Positions 1 through 9,398 of a DNA stretch of 64,000 nucleotides are shown in pieces. The notes beneath the pieces are model-generated. The model worked only from the letters and a program-made list of their open reading frames with translations, had not been told where the DNA came from and ran no database searches. Position numbers and translations under genes: made by a program. The DNA is from Candidatus Obscuribacterales bacterium (lineage in GTDB: Bacteria; Cyanobacteriota; Vampirovibrionia; Obscuribacterales; Obscuribacteraceae). The stretch covers positions 1-64,000 of the forward strand of contig JAIERK010000190.1 of assembly GCA_019746975.1 (NCBI GenBank), read 5' to 3'. Every line of letters begins with the position of its first letter. The stretch's first letter is position 1.

Positions 1-26
1 GATTTTGATATTGGCCGAAACCTATG

Positions 27-1127
27 TTACTTGCCCTTGAAGTAGAGGATAACCAGACCTAAGGCGCCAATGATAGTGTTGGGCAGCCAGGCTGCCACCA
101 TCGGATTGATTCGACCGGCTTCGCCGAGCGCGCCTGAAGACGATTGCAGAACGTAATAGAGGAATACGACCACAGCGGAGTAGATAAGACCCAGGTTACT
201 TCTGGAGCGTCTTCCAAGAAGACCGAGCGGTGCTCCCGCCAAGGCTACGATCAGGCAGGCTAGCGGTTGGCTGACCTTCTGGTAGAGACGGACTAGCAGG
301 TCGTTGGAGACGGCGTTGGATGCTTTCAGTGTGTCGATGTAGCTGGCAAGCTCCGCCATATTCATTTCTTTGGGTTTGATGACCCCGGAATCAAGGACCT
401 TCGAGGCGTTCTTCACGCCTGGAATTTTCAGCCTCTTGAATTGCAAGATTTGAGCTACGTCACTCTTGCTGTTGATGCAATACGATCTGCCGCTTTCCAG
501 AGTCCATTCCCCATGGTTGAATTCGCCTGTGGCGGCGCAGACAATTTGGGCGAGCTGATCCCTTGTGAAGTCGAGCACGATAACGTCGTGGAGTCGTTTG
601 CCGTTGAAATAGCCAACATAGAATATGCGGCTGAGCGCCATGTTCTTGTCGCGCTCCATATATGTGAAGTTTGCTTGTCCCTCTGGCATATGCGACTTGT
701 ATAGTGCGAGGAACTCCAGCTTCTTAGCCGTGCGGCTGGCAACAGGCACGACCGCCTCGTTGATACCGAAGCTTACAGCGCTCGTCAAGAGACCGAAAAG
801 CAGCGGTGCCACCATGATGCGATAGAAGCTGACACCGTTGGTGCGCAGCGCGATAATTTCAGAGTCGCCGGAAAGGCGGTTAAAAACCAGCAAGGTGCCC
901 AGTAGAACACCGATTGGGATGGTCAATACAATGATTTCAGGAAGGTGCAGACCGAGAATGGTGAATGCCAGATCGAGCGGTACGCCGGAACGCATAATCA
1001 AATTGAAGATAGTCTTCAATTGATCGGCGCCGAACCAGACACCGGTGACGATACCGATCCCGAATAGGAGAGGTTGCCAGAATTCGTTGGCAATATAACG
1101 GTCTAGAAGTTTCATATTCCAGATCAT
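27..1127 (-). CDS. LptF/LptG family LPS export permease
   Basis: Inner-membrane permease of the Lpt ABC exporter, which extracts LPS from the inner membrane and passes it to the periplasmic Lpt bridge. The 366-residue protein has the family layout: an N-terminal pair of membrane segments (about residues 15-85) with the typical LLDRYIANEF start, a membrane segment near 105-125, a central periplasmic domain of about 150 residues, and three membrane segments at the C terminus. The ATG overlaps the lptB stop (ATGA), so the two are translationally coupled; a second ATG four codons in (MKLLDRY) is equally possible. Only one LptF/G protein is in this cluster; either the partner is elsewhere or it works as a homodimer, as inferred for some phyla. 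Family is clear; LptF versus LptG is not. Confidence 0.88.
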   Translation of the reverse strand: MIWNMKLLDRYIANEFWQPLLFGIGIVTGVWFGADQLKTIFNLIMRSGVPLDLAFTILGLHLPEIIVLTIPIGVLLGTLLVFNRLSGDSEIIALRTNGVSFYRIMVAPLLFGLLTSAVSFGINEAVVPVASRTAKKLEFLALYKSHMPEGQANFTYMERDKNMALSRIFYVGYFNGKRLHDVIVLDFTRDQLAQIVCAATGEFNHGEWTLESGRSYCINSKSDVAQILQFKRLKIPGVKNASKVLDSGVIKPKEMNMAELASYIDTLKASNAVSNDLLVRLYQKVSQPLACLIVALAGAPLGLLGRRSRSNLGLIYSAVVVFLYYVLQSSSGALGEAGRINPMVAAWLPNTIIGALGLVILYFKGK

Positions 1128-1870
1128 AGTGAGAAGTCCTCGCCTAGATATTGTTTTCGCGCTACTGGGCTGTCAGCCAATTCCTGGGTAGAACCGGCTA
1201 CTAGAATCTTGCCGCGATCGATAAGGTAGGCGCGGTCGGTGATATGCAGAGTGGCGCGCGGGTTGTGGTCGGTAAGGAGCACTCCGAGGTTCCACTCGTC
1301 CTTTAGCCTTCGAATCAGTCCTTGGATATCGGCAATCGAAATCGGGTCGATACCGGTAAATGGCTCGTCCAGCAGGATGAATTCAGGTTCGCCGGCAAGG
1401 GTTCTTGCAATTTCCAGACGGCGGCGTTCTCCCCCGGAGAGCTGCACGGCATGAGTCTGCTCCAGGTACTCCAATCCAAACTGTCCGAGCAGATATTTAA
1501 TTTTTTCTGCTTGTTGCTTGCGAGGGATACCTCGCAGCTCTAGGATCATTCGGATGTTGTCGCCGACCGTGAGCTTTCTGAATGTCGAGTTCTCTTGTGG
1601 CAGATAGCCGATGCCGAGTCTTGCGCGCATGTGAATTGGCATCTTGGACAACTCTTTGGTACCAAGTGTGATACTGCCTTTTTCAGGCTTCACTAGACCT
1701 AGTACCATGTCGAACGAAGTCGTCTTTCCGGCGCCGTTGCGCCCAAGAAGACCCACTACTTCGCCGCGTTCCACATGAAAGCTGACATCGTCGACGACTC
1801 GTCGTCCGCCATACGATTTTTGAAGGTGGGAAACCACCAACGTCTTTTCAGATCTTGCAACTGTCGTCAT
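1124..1870 (-). CDS. lptB: LPS export ABC transporter ATP-binding protein LptB
   Basis: Cytoplasmic ATPase that powers LPS extraction by the LptFG permease. All ABC motifs are visible in 248 residues: Walker A (GRNGAGKTT, about residues 43-51), a Q-loop (YLPQEN), the signature LSGGERRRLEIAR, Walker B (FILLDEPFTGID) and the switch His (LLTDHNPRAT). The length matches LptB (about 240). The ATG is preceded by an AGAGG ribosome-binding site and lies 17 bases after the lptA-like stop; the end overlaps the permease gene by 4 bases. Position between lptA/lptC and the permease makes this LptB rather than a generic ABC ATPase. Confidence 0.95.
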   Translation of the reverse strand: MTTVARSEKTLVVSHLQKSYGGRRVVDDVSFHVERGEVVGLLGRNGAGKTTSFDMVLGLVKPEKGSITLGTKELSKMPIHMRARLGIGYLPQENSTFRKLTVGDNIRMILELRGIPRKQQAEKIKYLLGQFGLEYLEQTHAVQLSGGERRRLEIARTLAGEPEFILLDEPFTGIDPISIADIQGLIRRLKDEWNLGVLLTDHNPRATLHITDRAYLIDRGKILVAGSTQELADSPVARKQYLGEDFSL

Positions 1871-1887
1871 TGCGATGCCTCTTGAGC

Positions 1888-3270
1888 CTACTGAATTTTG
1901 CTCCTGCCGTCGTCTACGAGTCTCGACGACGGATCGACCGTCGGCACCGGCTTTGGTACCGCCTTCGGTGCGCCCTGCGCTGGGTTCTTCACTATTATGG
2001 CGCGCGTATTGCCTTCTGCCAGAACTTTGTTGTCTTCGACTGTATAAGTGATCCTGTCCGCAATCCAGCGTCTGCCGGGTTGGGTGATCTGGGAGCGACC
2101 GATGAATACTACTCGGTCTGTTTCACCGTATTCATTGGTCGTCATTGAAATCTTCGGACCGACGCCGATTGTATTGCCGTAGTAGAGTCGTACTCGACCT
2201 TCTGCATCAACCCGTCCGTTTTCCTTGTTGTAGTCCTGAGCATCGGAGATGATGATGATCTCTTGTCCTCCGCCCGAGGAAAAATCCATAACCTTCGTGC
2301 CTGGTGCCGCGCCCTGGACGTTTTTACCAGCCGCTAGGCCCCCCTTTTTAGCGGTTCCGGCTGTTTCCTGAACCACTCTCGATTTCACATGACCCGTTGC
2401 TTGTAATCGCTGCGTTGTCAGGAAATACGTCATAACGTCCGCCTGGGTGACATTGGAGTCCCTCTTCGCGGTTACGTCTCCTGTGAAGACTACGGCTTCG
2501 ACCTTTTGATCCGTGCCATATACCAATCTCAGGTGATTGGATTTTACGGCGATGCCCTGCGCGTTGACCCGGACGTTGCCGTGGGCTTCAAACTTGCCGG
2601 AATTGCGTTCGAACTCCTGCTTGTCTGAATCGGTGATGATCTTCTTCGGCTTGTTGTCCGCGGGCGGCTTCTTGAGATCCGGTGTTTTGGTCGCGGTCGC
2701 GGTGGTGGACTCTTCGCTGGATTCGCCTTCGGCGACTTCGGAGTCGGGCTCTGCTTCATCGATAGTCTCTGGATCACCCAGATCTTTTGGCGCCTGCTTC
2801 TTCGGTTTTGCCGCCTTCTTGTCTGAGGCTCCGCCACCGCCACCGCCACCACCGGAGGCAGCGTCCATGCTGTTGGACATGACTTCGGAATGGGCGTTGC
2901 CTTCAGCGATAATTCTTGCTCCCTTTATATCAAAAGTAAGCTTTCTGGCTCTCACAAGGTTGGGACCTTGCACGAGAGTAGGATTTCCCGTGAAGATAGC
3001 CAGTTTCGGTTGACCTGCTTCGTCACGAAAGAGGGTTGCAACTGGTGCACGAATGATGGTGTCGCCGTGCACTACTTTGACCCTTCCGCGTGCGACGACG
3101 TGATCGTCGGCGAACTCTTGTTCGTCCGCCTGGATGTCGATGGGACCGCTCGATGTCATCTCCTGGGCATAGGCCGTGAGCGGATGAAGCGAGAAGGACA
3201 CCGCTAAGACTAGTGATACTGCCCGGGTGTGTTTAAGAAGAATACTCATGTAGCCGGCTGCTTTCTGCAA
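1888..3270 (-). CDS. lptA: LptA/OstA-like periplasmic LPS transport protein, long form
   Basis: Predicted periplasmic bridge protein carrying LPS between inner and outer membranes. A signal peptide follows the internal ATG at 3249 (MSILLKHTRAVS, cleaved near AYAQE). The first OstA-type beta-jellyroll covers about residues 40-130, including the family pattern IDIQADEQEFADDHVVARGRVKVVHG. It is followed by a low-complexity linker: eight glycines, a Lys/Ala/Pro stretch, then an acidic Glu/Ser/Thr stretch. A second OstA region runs from about 215 (ERNSGKFEAHGNVRV) to 430. At 460 residues it is more than twice the E. coli LptA length. A TTG at 3270 has an AAGGA ribosome-binding site; the ATG at 3249 gives the cleaner signal peptide. 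Third of five genes in the Lpt operon. Confidence 0.85.
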   Translation of the reverse strand: MQKAAGYMSILLKHTRAVSLVLAVSFSLHPLTAYAQEMTSSGPIDIQADEQEFADDHVVARGRVKVVHGDTIIRAPVATLFRDEAGQPKLAIFTGNPTLVQGPNLVRARKLTFDIKGARIIAEGNAHSEVMSNSMDAASGGGGGGGGASDKKAAKPKKQAPKDLGDPETIDEAEPDSEVAEGESSEESTTATATKTPDLKKPPADNKPKKIITDSDKQEFERNSGKFEAHGNVRVNAQGIAVKSNHLRLVYGTDQKVEAVVFTGDVTAKRDSNVTQADVMTYFLTTQRLQATGHVKSRVVQETAGTAKKGGLAAGKNVQGAAPGTKVMDFSSGGGQEIIIISDAQDYNKENGRVDAEGRVRLYYGNTIGVGPKISMTTNEYGETDRVVFIGRSQITQPGRRWIADRITYTVEDNKVLAEGNTRAIIVKNPAQGAPKAVPKPVPTVDPSSRLVDDGRSKIQ

Positions 3271-3303
3271 GTTGGGGTTCCTTATGGGGTAATCGTTTCT
3301 TTC

Positions 3304-3900
3304 TTAGATATCGATACTGGCGTGGGTATTGCCACGAATAACTATTTTTTCTAAATTCGACTTGGAGATTGAGCCCTCAGCCGTACTTCCGGTCACCTTG
3401 GCTACCCCGGGCCACAAGATGTTAACACCCCCGGTAGCGGTGAACTGATTGTTTTTTCTTAATTCCAACTTCTTAGTTTCAAGCTGGGCTTGTTTTTCAT
3501 CACCGACGACTCTCACAGCTTTGTCTCCCTTCGAAGTCAAGATGACTATGCGGGAGATCTCGTTCGCTTTGCCGACCGGAGCATTGAGCTGCATGCTCAC
3601 TTTTCCTTCTTTGTAATAGTTAACGTTTACATCTTCGAGCAAAACGTCCTTCGTCGATGGCTCCATCGTTCCTTTTTTCGCGACAAGCCGCCAGTGGACG
3701 GCATTATCGTCGCCAATCTCTTTGAGCTCGTAGTCGTCGACTGTGACTGCTTGGGTCTCTTCTTCTTTTTGTTCTTTAGCAAAGGTCTCGATCTCTTTGT
3801 CCGCTTGGTTGTGAGCGTAATAGATAAGCCCGACAAGACCGAAAAGGATGCCCAGTGCGAGCACCAGTTTCAGCAAACCCATGTTGAAGATACGTCCCAT
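3304..3900 (-). CDS. lptC: LPS export system protein LptC
   Basis: Bitopic inner-membrane protein that links the LptBFG transporter to LptA. The 198-residue protein has one N-terminal membrane segment (about residues 9-29, LLKLVLALGILFGLVGLIYYA), then a charged stretch and an LptC-type beta domain (YELKEIGDDNAVHWRLVAKKG, followed by repeated strand pairs ending in the GNTHASIDI tail). Length fits the family (about 190). A start at Met7 is possible. It lies between the TPR gene and lptA in the same direction with 18- and 33-base gaps, which supports a single operon. Assignment rests on the topology, the LptC-like strand pattern and context. Confidence 0.85.
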   Translation of the reverse strand: MGRIFNMGLLKLVLALGILFGLVGLIYYAHNQADKEIETFAKEQKEEETQAVTVDDYELKEIGDDNAVHWRLVAKKGTMEPSTKDVLLEDVNVNYYKEGKVSMQLNAPVGKANEISRIVILTSKGDKAVRVVGDEKQAQLETKKLELRKNNQFTATGGVNILWPGVAKVTGSTAEGSISKSNLEKIVIRGNTHASIDI

Positions 3901-3918
3901 TTAAATCAGTTGCCTCAA

Positions 3919-5301
3919 TCAATTACCTACAGATCTCAACGCGATAGCTCTGGAGACATTCGACAAGCACTGTCTCAGGTCTCCCTTCTTCAGATAACCC
4001 TCGCCAAGAAAGAAATAGGGTGCGGGATTATTAGGATATTCTTCGCGACAGCTCTCCCAGACCTTCATGGCCGATTCGATATCTCCTGAATATTCGAGTC
4101 CGAGATGGGCGCGATACAGCCGAGCCCAGAGGTCGTTAGGCTCTTTGGCAAGGACTTCGTCCAACTTCTTGAGGGCGCGCCTGTAATATCCTTTTATTTG
4201 TGGTATCACTTCCGGTGCGGCATTGGCTACGGCATAGTCCATGCCGGTGATTGGACCCATGGTCGAGAGCGCGCCCATAGGGTTGCTCCAGAAGTTTTCT
4301 TTTGCTTGAGGCTTAGGCGCAGCGGCTGGATGGTCAAGTGCAAGCGGCGTGGCCGCTTCGGGTACTTTGGCGACAGAACCACCGTCAGTGGTGCTCTTTG
4401 CCGAATCGGGAGCAACCTCGTCTTCTTTGAGAACGTTACCCTGTGCTACCCAATCGGTGTGCCAGTCTTTGGTGCGCTTCTCTTTGAGAGCTAATGACTC
4501 GGGCGTCTCGGGTGCCTGTGGGGCCGTGGAGGGAACCGCTGTTTTGTCCTTGGCGGCATCGGCGCTCGCGATCGTGGTCGGAGCGACAGGCTTCGGCATG
4601 GCGGTCGGGCTTTCTTGCTTCACCTTCTTAGAGTAGCGAGCCAGAACATAAGCCTTCATGTAGTACGCCCAGGCCAGGTGGTATCGCACCTGATTGTCTT
4701 CCGGATAGTACTCGAGCATATTCTCGTATTCATTGATCATCTGATCGAAATATGCGGCGCCGCCTTTCTGCGAGGCGAGCTTGCGAGCAACTCTGATCTC
4801 TTTCAGAGCCTCTTCGACCTGGCTGGTCCTGGTCAGTGCCACCGCGAGTACGAAATGGGCTTCCGGGCTGTCTGGAAAACTTTGTGCCTGCTCGCGCGCG
4901 AGCTTTGAATCGTTGGTTACTTTGATGTTTTCATTCGCGGTATTGATGGTCAAAGGCATACCGGGTTTGAAGATAATCTTCTTCTTCGGCTTGAGCGGGG
5001 TGTTGTCATCGACCTGGGCAGGTGTGACATTCTCCGTTGCCGCATCACGTGCACCGCTTGTAGTGGCTTCTGTCGCGGTTGCCGTCGTCGGAGCTGTGCT
5101 GCTCGAGGCGGATGCGGTGGTAGCACTTGTTGCCTTGTTACTGCCAGCGAAACTCTTGTTATCGCTCAGAACATTCGTGCCGGCATCGGACTTGCTCGCA
5201 GAATCAGCCGCCAACGCTGGATATCCGTTACCAATAAGGACTGGCACTGTCGCTGCTACCACTACTAAAGCGTGCAAACGCGATCTCTTTGCGCCTTTCA
5301 T
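3919..5301 (-). CDS. exported TPR-repeat protein heading the lpt operon
   Basis: Not a recognised named protein. A signal peptide (HALVVVAATVPVLIGNGYPALAA) leads into a Ser/Thr/Ala-rich stretch (about residues 35-100), then TPR-like helices at about 130-215 (SPEAHFVLAVALTRTSQVEEALKEI and HLAWAYYMKAYVLARY), a second Pro/Ala/Lys-rich linker, and further TPR units at the C terminus (LWARLYRAHLGLEYSGDIESAMKVW; APYFFLGEGYLKKGDLRQCLSNV). The ATG at 5301 has an ideal AAGGTGA ribosome-binding site; a GTG two codons earlier would leave poor spacing. As the first gene of the LPS-export operon it may scaffold envelope assembly, but this is inference from position. Confidence 0.75.
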   Translation of the reverse strand: MKGAKRSRLHALVVVAATVPVLIGNGYPALAADSASKSDAGTNVLSDNKSFAGSNKATSATTASASSSTAPTTATATEATTSGARDAATENVTPAQVDDNTPLKPKKKIIFKPGMPLTINTANENIKVTNDSKLAREQAQSFPDSPEAHFVLAVALTRTSQVEEALKEIRVARKLASQKGGAAYFDQMINEYENMLEYYPEDNQVRYHLAWAYYMKAYVLARYSKKVKQESPTAMPKPVAPTTIASADAAKDKTAVPSTAPQAPETPESLALKEKRTKDWHTDWVAQGNVLKEDEVAPDSAKSTTDGGSVAKVPEAATPLALDHPAAAPKPQAKENFWSNPMGALSTMGPITGMDYAVANAAPEVIPQIKGYYRRALKKLDEVLAKEPNDLWARLYRAHLGLEYSGDIESAMKVWESCREEYPNNPAPYFFLGEGYLKKGDLRQCLSNVSRAIALRSVGN

Positions 5302-5495
5302 GATCACCTTCCCGTTTTACCTTCGTGTTAATTACTTTATGGAATACGACGTTTCCCAAAAAGTTCCGGCTCACAAGTTGAGAGCTTTCTCACACACAAA
5401 GGCAGACCTCTCTCTTTTTCGAGAAAGGCTGATCATATCAAGGTTACGGGGTTGCCAGTGGTTTGGCTCCCGAAAGATTTTTTTTAGATCTGCTT

Positions 5496-5528
5496 CTTGA
5501 CAAGCGGTAATTCGCCGCCTGGGTCAAG
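5496..5528 (-). other. hairpin at the 3' end of the phosphatase gene
   Basis: CTTGAC at 5496-5501 pairs with GTCAAG at 5523-5528, with an inner GCGG/CCGC pairing, and the stem includes the phosphatase stop codon. No U-tract follows on the minus strand, so this is at best a weak terminator or an RNA 3'-end stabiliser. The rest of the 5302-5523 gap contains an A/T-rich run (eight T at about 5478) and presumably the promoter of the TPR-lpt operon; no convincing -35/-10 pair was identified. Confidence 0.3.
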
Positions 5529-6192
5529 CTACCTGCTGCTTTCTTCCAGCCAAAATTATCTCTGTAGCCTGTTCAAGATTTTCAACAATGGCTACGGGCT
5601 GGGCGGTTTGTAACTCATCTCGGTTGTGCACGCCGGTGGTGACGCCGATAGCGTCAACGCCTGCATTTCTAGCCATCTCGAGGTCGTACAAACTGTCGCC
5701 GATTACCACAGCTTCGTGCGGCTTCGACGAGAGATGACGCAGAGTATTGATGACCAGCTCCGGATGAGGCTTGTGTTTGGTCACATCTTGCTGTCCGAGA
5801 ATCAGATGGAAATAATGCATCAACTGATGATGATCGAGCACGGGCTCGACAATTTCTCTGCGCTTCGACGTCGCGATTGTCTGCGTGATGCCGATATGCT
5901 TGAGAGTCTTCAGCATATTGAATAGCCCTGGAAATGGAGGGCAAAGCGCTATGGAGTTGGAGTCGTAAATCTCTCTGTACCGGTCCACAATCTTCATATG
6001 GAACTCTGAAGGGCTTGTTGGACAGATGATTTCGACTTGATGTACCAGCGGCATGCCAATCAGTGTCTTCCAGTGCTCTGCCACCTCGTCGGGTAGCTGG
6101 TACTCCGACGTGACCTGGTACATCACGTCTACGATGCCTGGTGCTGAATCAACTAAAGTGCCGTCAAAATCAAATATTGCAATCTTATACAA
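5524..6192 (-). CDS. HAD-superfamily phosphatase (phosphoglycolate phosphatase/PpaX-like)
   Basis: Cytosolic haloacid-dehalogenase-type phosphatase, 222 residues, with all four motifs: I DFDGTLVDS (nucleophile Asp8 and acid/base Asp10), II T-S-K in ATSKRREIV, III the Lys of KHKPHPELV, and IV GDSLYDLEMA. A helical cap sits between motifs I and II as in the Gph/PpaX/beta-phosphoglucomutase subfamily, so phosphoglycolate or pyrophosphate are possible substrates; sequence alone does not decide. The start is a TTG directly after the carA stop with an AAAGGTGA ribosome-binding site inside the end of carA, so the two genes are co-translated. There is no obvious metabolic link to carbamoyl phosphate synthesis. 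Confidence 0.85.
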   Translation of the reverse strand: MYKIAIFDFDGTLVDSAPGIVDVMYQVTSEYQLPDEVAEHWKTLIGMPLVHQVEIICPTSPSEFHMKIVDRYREIYDSNSIALCPPFPGLFNMLKTLKHIGITQTIATSKRREIVEPVLDHHQLMHYFHLILGQQDVTKHKPHPELVINTLRHLSSKPHEAVVIGDSLYDLEMARNAGVDAIGVTTGVHNRDELQTAQPVAIVENLEQATEIILAGRKQQVA

Positions 6193-7338
6193 CTAAATCA
6201 CCTTTGCTTTTCGTTCTGTTCTCACAAGGTCGCTAAACCTGGTGAACAGGTAATTGGAATCATTGGGGCCCGGATGAGCCTCCGGGTGATACTGGACCGC
6301 GAAAATAGGCAACTCCTTATGCCGGAAACCTTCCACGCTGCCATCATTGAGGTTGAGGTGGGTGATTTCCAGATCTTTGGGAACGGAGTCTTTATCTACG
6401 GCAAAACCATGATTCTGGCAGGTAATCTCGACCTTTCCCGTCAGTAAATCCTTTACCGGTTGATTGCCGCCACGATGCCCGAATTTCAATTTGAAAGTCT
6501 TCGCGCCCAGCGCAATTGACAGTAGTTGGTGCCCGAGGCAGATACCGAACATCGGAATTTTTGAGTCGATTAGCTGAGGTAGCTCTTGAAGAACATCGAC
6601 GCAAGCAGCAGGATCGCCGGGTCCGTTGGATAAGAAGATTCCGTCTGGATGGCTGTTCAATATCGTTGCCGCCTTAGTGTCCGATGGATAGACGGTGAGT
6701 TCAAAACCCTCACCGGCAAGGAGATTCAGAATGTTCTGCTTAATACCGAAGTCGAGCACTGCTACTCGAAAGTTCCCAGAACCGAAAGGATAAGTTGAAT
6801 CGCACGTCACTTCCTTGGTCAGGTCCAGGCCGGTCATTTCAGGGCTTTGGCGGGCAATCTCGACGAGTTTATTTCGGCACTCGTCTAAATCTCCCGAAAT
6901 TTCAGTGGAAAGCGCGCATCTCATTGCGCCTTTATCACGAATATGTCTGGTCACGGCTCGGGTGTCGATTTCGCTTATTCCGATGATCCCGTGCTTCTTG
7001 AGAAATGCGTCGAGGCTGGTCTGAGCTCTCCAATTGCTGTAGATCTTACTCAGACGCCGGACAACCAACCCACGCGCATACACCCGACGGGATTCCATGT
7101 CCTCGTCGTTGGTGCCGTAATTTCCTACTTCCGGTGTGGTGAGCGTGACAATCTGCCCGGCATAGCTTGGATCCGTCAAGATCTCCTGGTAGCCGTACAG
7201 ACTGGTGTTGAATACAAGCTCGCCTATGGCGGTGCCTTCAGCACCGAAACCCTTACCCGTGTATGTTTTGCCATCCTCGAGTGCTAGTAAGCAGGATTTA
7301 ACAGGAGGTGTGATTGTGTTTTTCTCCGTATTTTTCAT
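6193..7338 (-). CDS. carA: carbamoyl phosphate synthase small (glutamine amidotransferase) subunit
   Basis: Hydrolyses glutamine and channels ammonia to CarB for carbamoyl phosphate, the precursor of pyrimidines and arginine. The 381-residue length is standard. The N-terminal CPSase small-chain domain is present ([27 protein letters not shown]... [10 protein letters not shown]), followed by a class I amidotransferase domain: oxyanion strand LSNGPGDPA, nucleophile Cys in GICLGHQLL (about residue 265), and the His/Glu pair in YHPEAHPGP. carB is not adjacent. The ATG at 7338 has only a weak ribosome-binding site. It shares an upstream region with the divergent nuoN. Confidence 0.96.
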   Translation of the reverse strand: MKNTEKNTITPPVKSCLLALEDGKTYTGKGFGAEGTAIGELVFNTSLYGYQEILTDPSYAGQIVTLTTPEVGNYGTNDEDMESRRVYARGLVVRRLSKIYSNWRAQTSLDAFLKKHGIIGISEIDTRAVTRHIRDKGAMRCALSTEISGDLDECRNKLVEIARQSPEMTGLDLTKEVTCDSTYPFGSGNFRVAVLDFGIKQNILNLLAGEGFELTVYPSDTKAATILNSHPDGIFLSNGPGDPAACVDVLQELPQLIDSKIPMFGICLGHQLLSIALGAKTFKLKFGHRGGNQPVKDLLTGKVEITCQNHGFAVDKDSVPKDLEITHLNLNDGSVEGFRHKELPIFAVQYHPEAHPGPNDSNYLFTRFSDLVRTERKAKVI

Positions 7339-7352
7339 GGCCGTGTATGTCT

Positions 7353-7381
7353 ATATTACCCTTAAAATAGATTATTGTTAG
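7353..7381 (-). promoter_or_regulatory. candidate sigma70-type promoter of carA
   Basis: On the minus strand CTAACA (7376-7381) and TAATAT (7353-7358) are separated by 17 bases, 15 bases upstream of the carA ATG. Each hexamer matches the consensus at four of six positions. The short leader would leave no room for a riboswitch. Confidence 0.35.
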
Positions 7382-7755
7382 ATATTTCGAACTAATTTTT
7401 CACGCGGTCGCTTGACAACGAGTCCGAAGACTGTTGTTCTGTTCGGCTTTCGGACCCCAATGCTAGTGCACTGGACCTCAGGCGCATATCTACTGTGTAG
7501 CTCTGTGACGATCCGCTCTTGTATTGGAGAGGTTTAAGTTGTCGCGTATTTTTTGAGAAACAGCGAATGATGCCGGTTTCAGGAGACCCTACGATTTCCT
7601 CGTTGGCATATATCTATATTTGTTTACTCACAAACTAACAACACGACATTAGGCCTCTGTAGAATTTGCCTGGCTCTATTGCTGGTTGCCATGTGAATTG
7701 CAGGCGATCCGACATTGAGAGCGGCCCAGGGTATCTCTGAAGGGTATTTATTTAG
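7382..7755. other. intergenic region between divergent carA and nuoN
   Basis: 374 bases with no supported gene. An inverted repeat, GTCCGAA at 7422-7428 and TTCGGAC at 7449-7455, could form a 7-bp stem with a 20-base loop. A TTGACA occurs at 7412-7417 without a good -10. A possible extended -10 (TGTAGAAT) lies near 7659-7666, upstream of nuoN. An AGGG ribosome-binding site at about 7741 serves nuoN. Confidence 0.4.
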
Positions 7756-9390
7756 ATGAACAGCATCGAAGCATATACACAAGCGGTCTCAATGCTAATG
7801 CCGCAGATTGTGGTCATTATCGGCATACTGATGACTTCGATTTGGGATCTGTTTTTACCGAAGCTCCGTAACTGGACACCTGGTATCGCCTTCCTCTCGC
7901 TGCTCGCCTCATTCCTTATCCTGGCGACGCAGATTGACGTCAAGCAAAAGCTGTTCAATGGACTTTTTACTATCGATCCGTTAACCGTCGTCTTTGGTCT
8001 GATTGCAGCCGGTGTGGGCGGGCTGGTGGTCCTGATGACTATCGGTTACGAGCACCACTTTCGGAGCAATCGAGGTGAGTTCTACGCGATACTCCTGACC
8101 GCCATCGTCGCGGTCATGTTCCTGGCTGGATCTACAGACCTGATAATGCTTTTTGTCAGTTTGGAAACCCTCAGCATCTGCTGTGTGTTGTTAGCTGGAT
8201 TTCAAAAGGGTGACATCAAGAGCGGTGAGGCATCGCTCAAGTATCTGCTCTCCACAGCCGCCACTACTGCCACCCTTCTTTATGCCCTGTCATTTATATA
8301 CGGCATGACAGGCGCCACCACTTTCGATGGCATCGCCCAGAAGATGGAATTCATCTCTCATGGTGGACGCAGTCTGCTTGAATTCCTGATCATCGCGCTG
8401 ACATTGAGTGCAATAGGCTTTAAGCTCTCCGTGGTTCCATTCCATATGTGGACCCCGGACGTCTACGAAGGTGCGCCGACTCCTGTCACTGCGTTCCTCT
8501 CGATTGGATCCAAAGCGGGCGGATTTGTAGTTGCTCTGCGTCTTCTGACAGTTGTTTTCCACAGCATATATGTTGATTGGGTCATGCTGGTGGCTGCACT
8601 GGCCGTAGTATCAATGATCGCCGGCAACTTGATTGCAATCGCTCAGTCCTCATTCAAGCGAATGCTTGCCTACTCTTCCATCGCCCACGTCGGATACATT
8701 CTTATCGGACTTGTTGCTTTCAGCGTGGAAGGCATTCAAGCGATGGTGTTTTACATCATTGTCTATGGCATTATGAATCTGGCTGCATTCGCCGGAGCCA
8801 TTCTCTTCTCGAATGAAACAGGCAGCGACCGGATTGATGATTACTCCGGTCTCATCAGAAAGCGCCCAGTTCTTGCGATTTTGATGTCGATGGCACTCTT
8901 CAACTTGGGCGGTTTGCCTCTGCCGCCGGCCGGATTTTTCGCCAAGCTATTCATTTTTAAAGCCGGATTGGAAGCGAATCCGTTGCTTAACGATCAGGGC
9001 ACTCAGAATGCGGTGCTCCATCACCATTCTTTTGCCAATCTCAGTCTGGGTTGGTTCCTCGTCGCTGTAGCGCTAATCACTTCGATCCCGGCGATTTACT
9101 ACTATTGCCGCGTTGCAATTAAGATGATTGTTCCGGAGCCGTCCGAGAAGGTCGCTCAGATGCCGGCGTCGCGTCTCTATGTAGGCAGCCCGCAGGAAGC
9201 ACCGTGGCTCGCGCTCATCGTCTGCACCGTGCTGATGGTTGGCGCAGGTACTGTCCTCGTAAATCCGATGATCAAACTCTCGTTCAAAGCTGCGTCGTGT
9301 ATCGACCCGCAAAAGACCAGCGACATTGGCAAAGCAAAACCTGACGCTTCTCAGAAGATCGGTTATTCGAATAGCCAAGCGATCGAGTAA
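7756..9390 (+). CDS. nuoN: NADH-quinone oxidoreductase subunit N
   Basis: Antiporter-like membrane subunit of respiratory complex I/NDH-1, which couples quinone reduction to proton pumping. The 544-residue protein is nearly all hydrophobic, with about 14 membrane segments and the conserved proton-translocation core (WTPDVYEGAPTPVTAFLSIGSKAGGF, about residues 230-255, with the invariant Lys; and FKRMLAYSSIAHVGYILIG about 300-318). Length is slightly above NuoN of E. coli (485), with a hydrophilic C-terminal tail of about 50 residues. No other nuo gene is in the window, so nuoN is detached from the rest of the complex, or they lie beyond this region. It is followed 8 bases later by a YfhO-like gene. 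Confidence 0.93.
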   Translation: MNSIEAYTQAVSMLMPQIVVIIGILMTSIWDLFLPKLRNWTPGIAFLSLLASFLILATQIDVKQKLFNGLFTIDPLTVVFGLIAAGVGGLVVLMTIGYEHHFRSNRGEFYAILLTAIVAVMFLAGSTDLIMLFVSLETLSICCVLLAGFQKGDIKSGEASLKYLLSTAATTATLLYALSFIYGMTGATTFDGIAQKMEFISHGGRSLLEFLIIALTLSAIGFKLSVVPFHMWTPDVYEGAPTPVTAFLSIGSKAGGFVVALRLLTVVFHSIYVDWVMLVAALAVVSMIAGNLIAIAQSSFKRMLAYSSIAHVGYILIGLVAFSVEGIQAMVFYIIVYGIMNLAAFAGAILFSNETGSDRIDDYSGLIRKRPVLAILMSMALFNLGGLPLPPAGFFAKLFIFKAGLEANPLLNDQGTQNAVLHHHSFANLSLGWFLVAVALITSIPAIYYYCRVAIKMIVPEPSEKVAQMPASRLYVGSPQEAPWLALIVCTVLMVGAGTVLVNPMIKLSFKAASCIDPQKTSDIGKAKPDASQKIGYSNSQAIE

Positions 9391-9398
9391 CTGATCAG

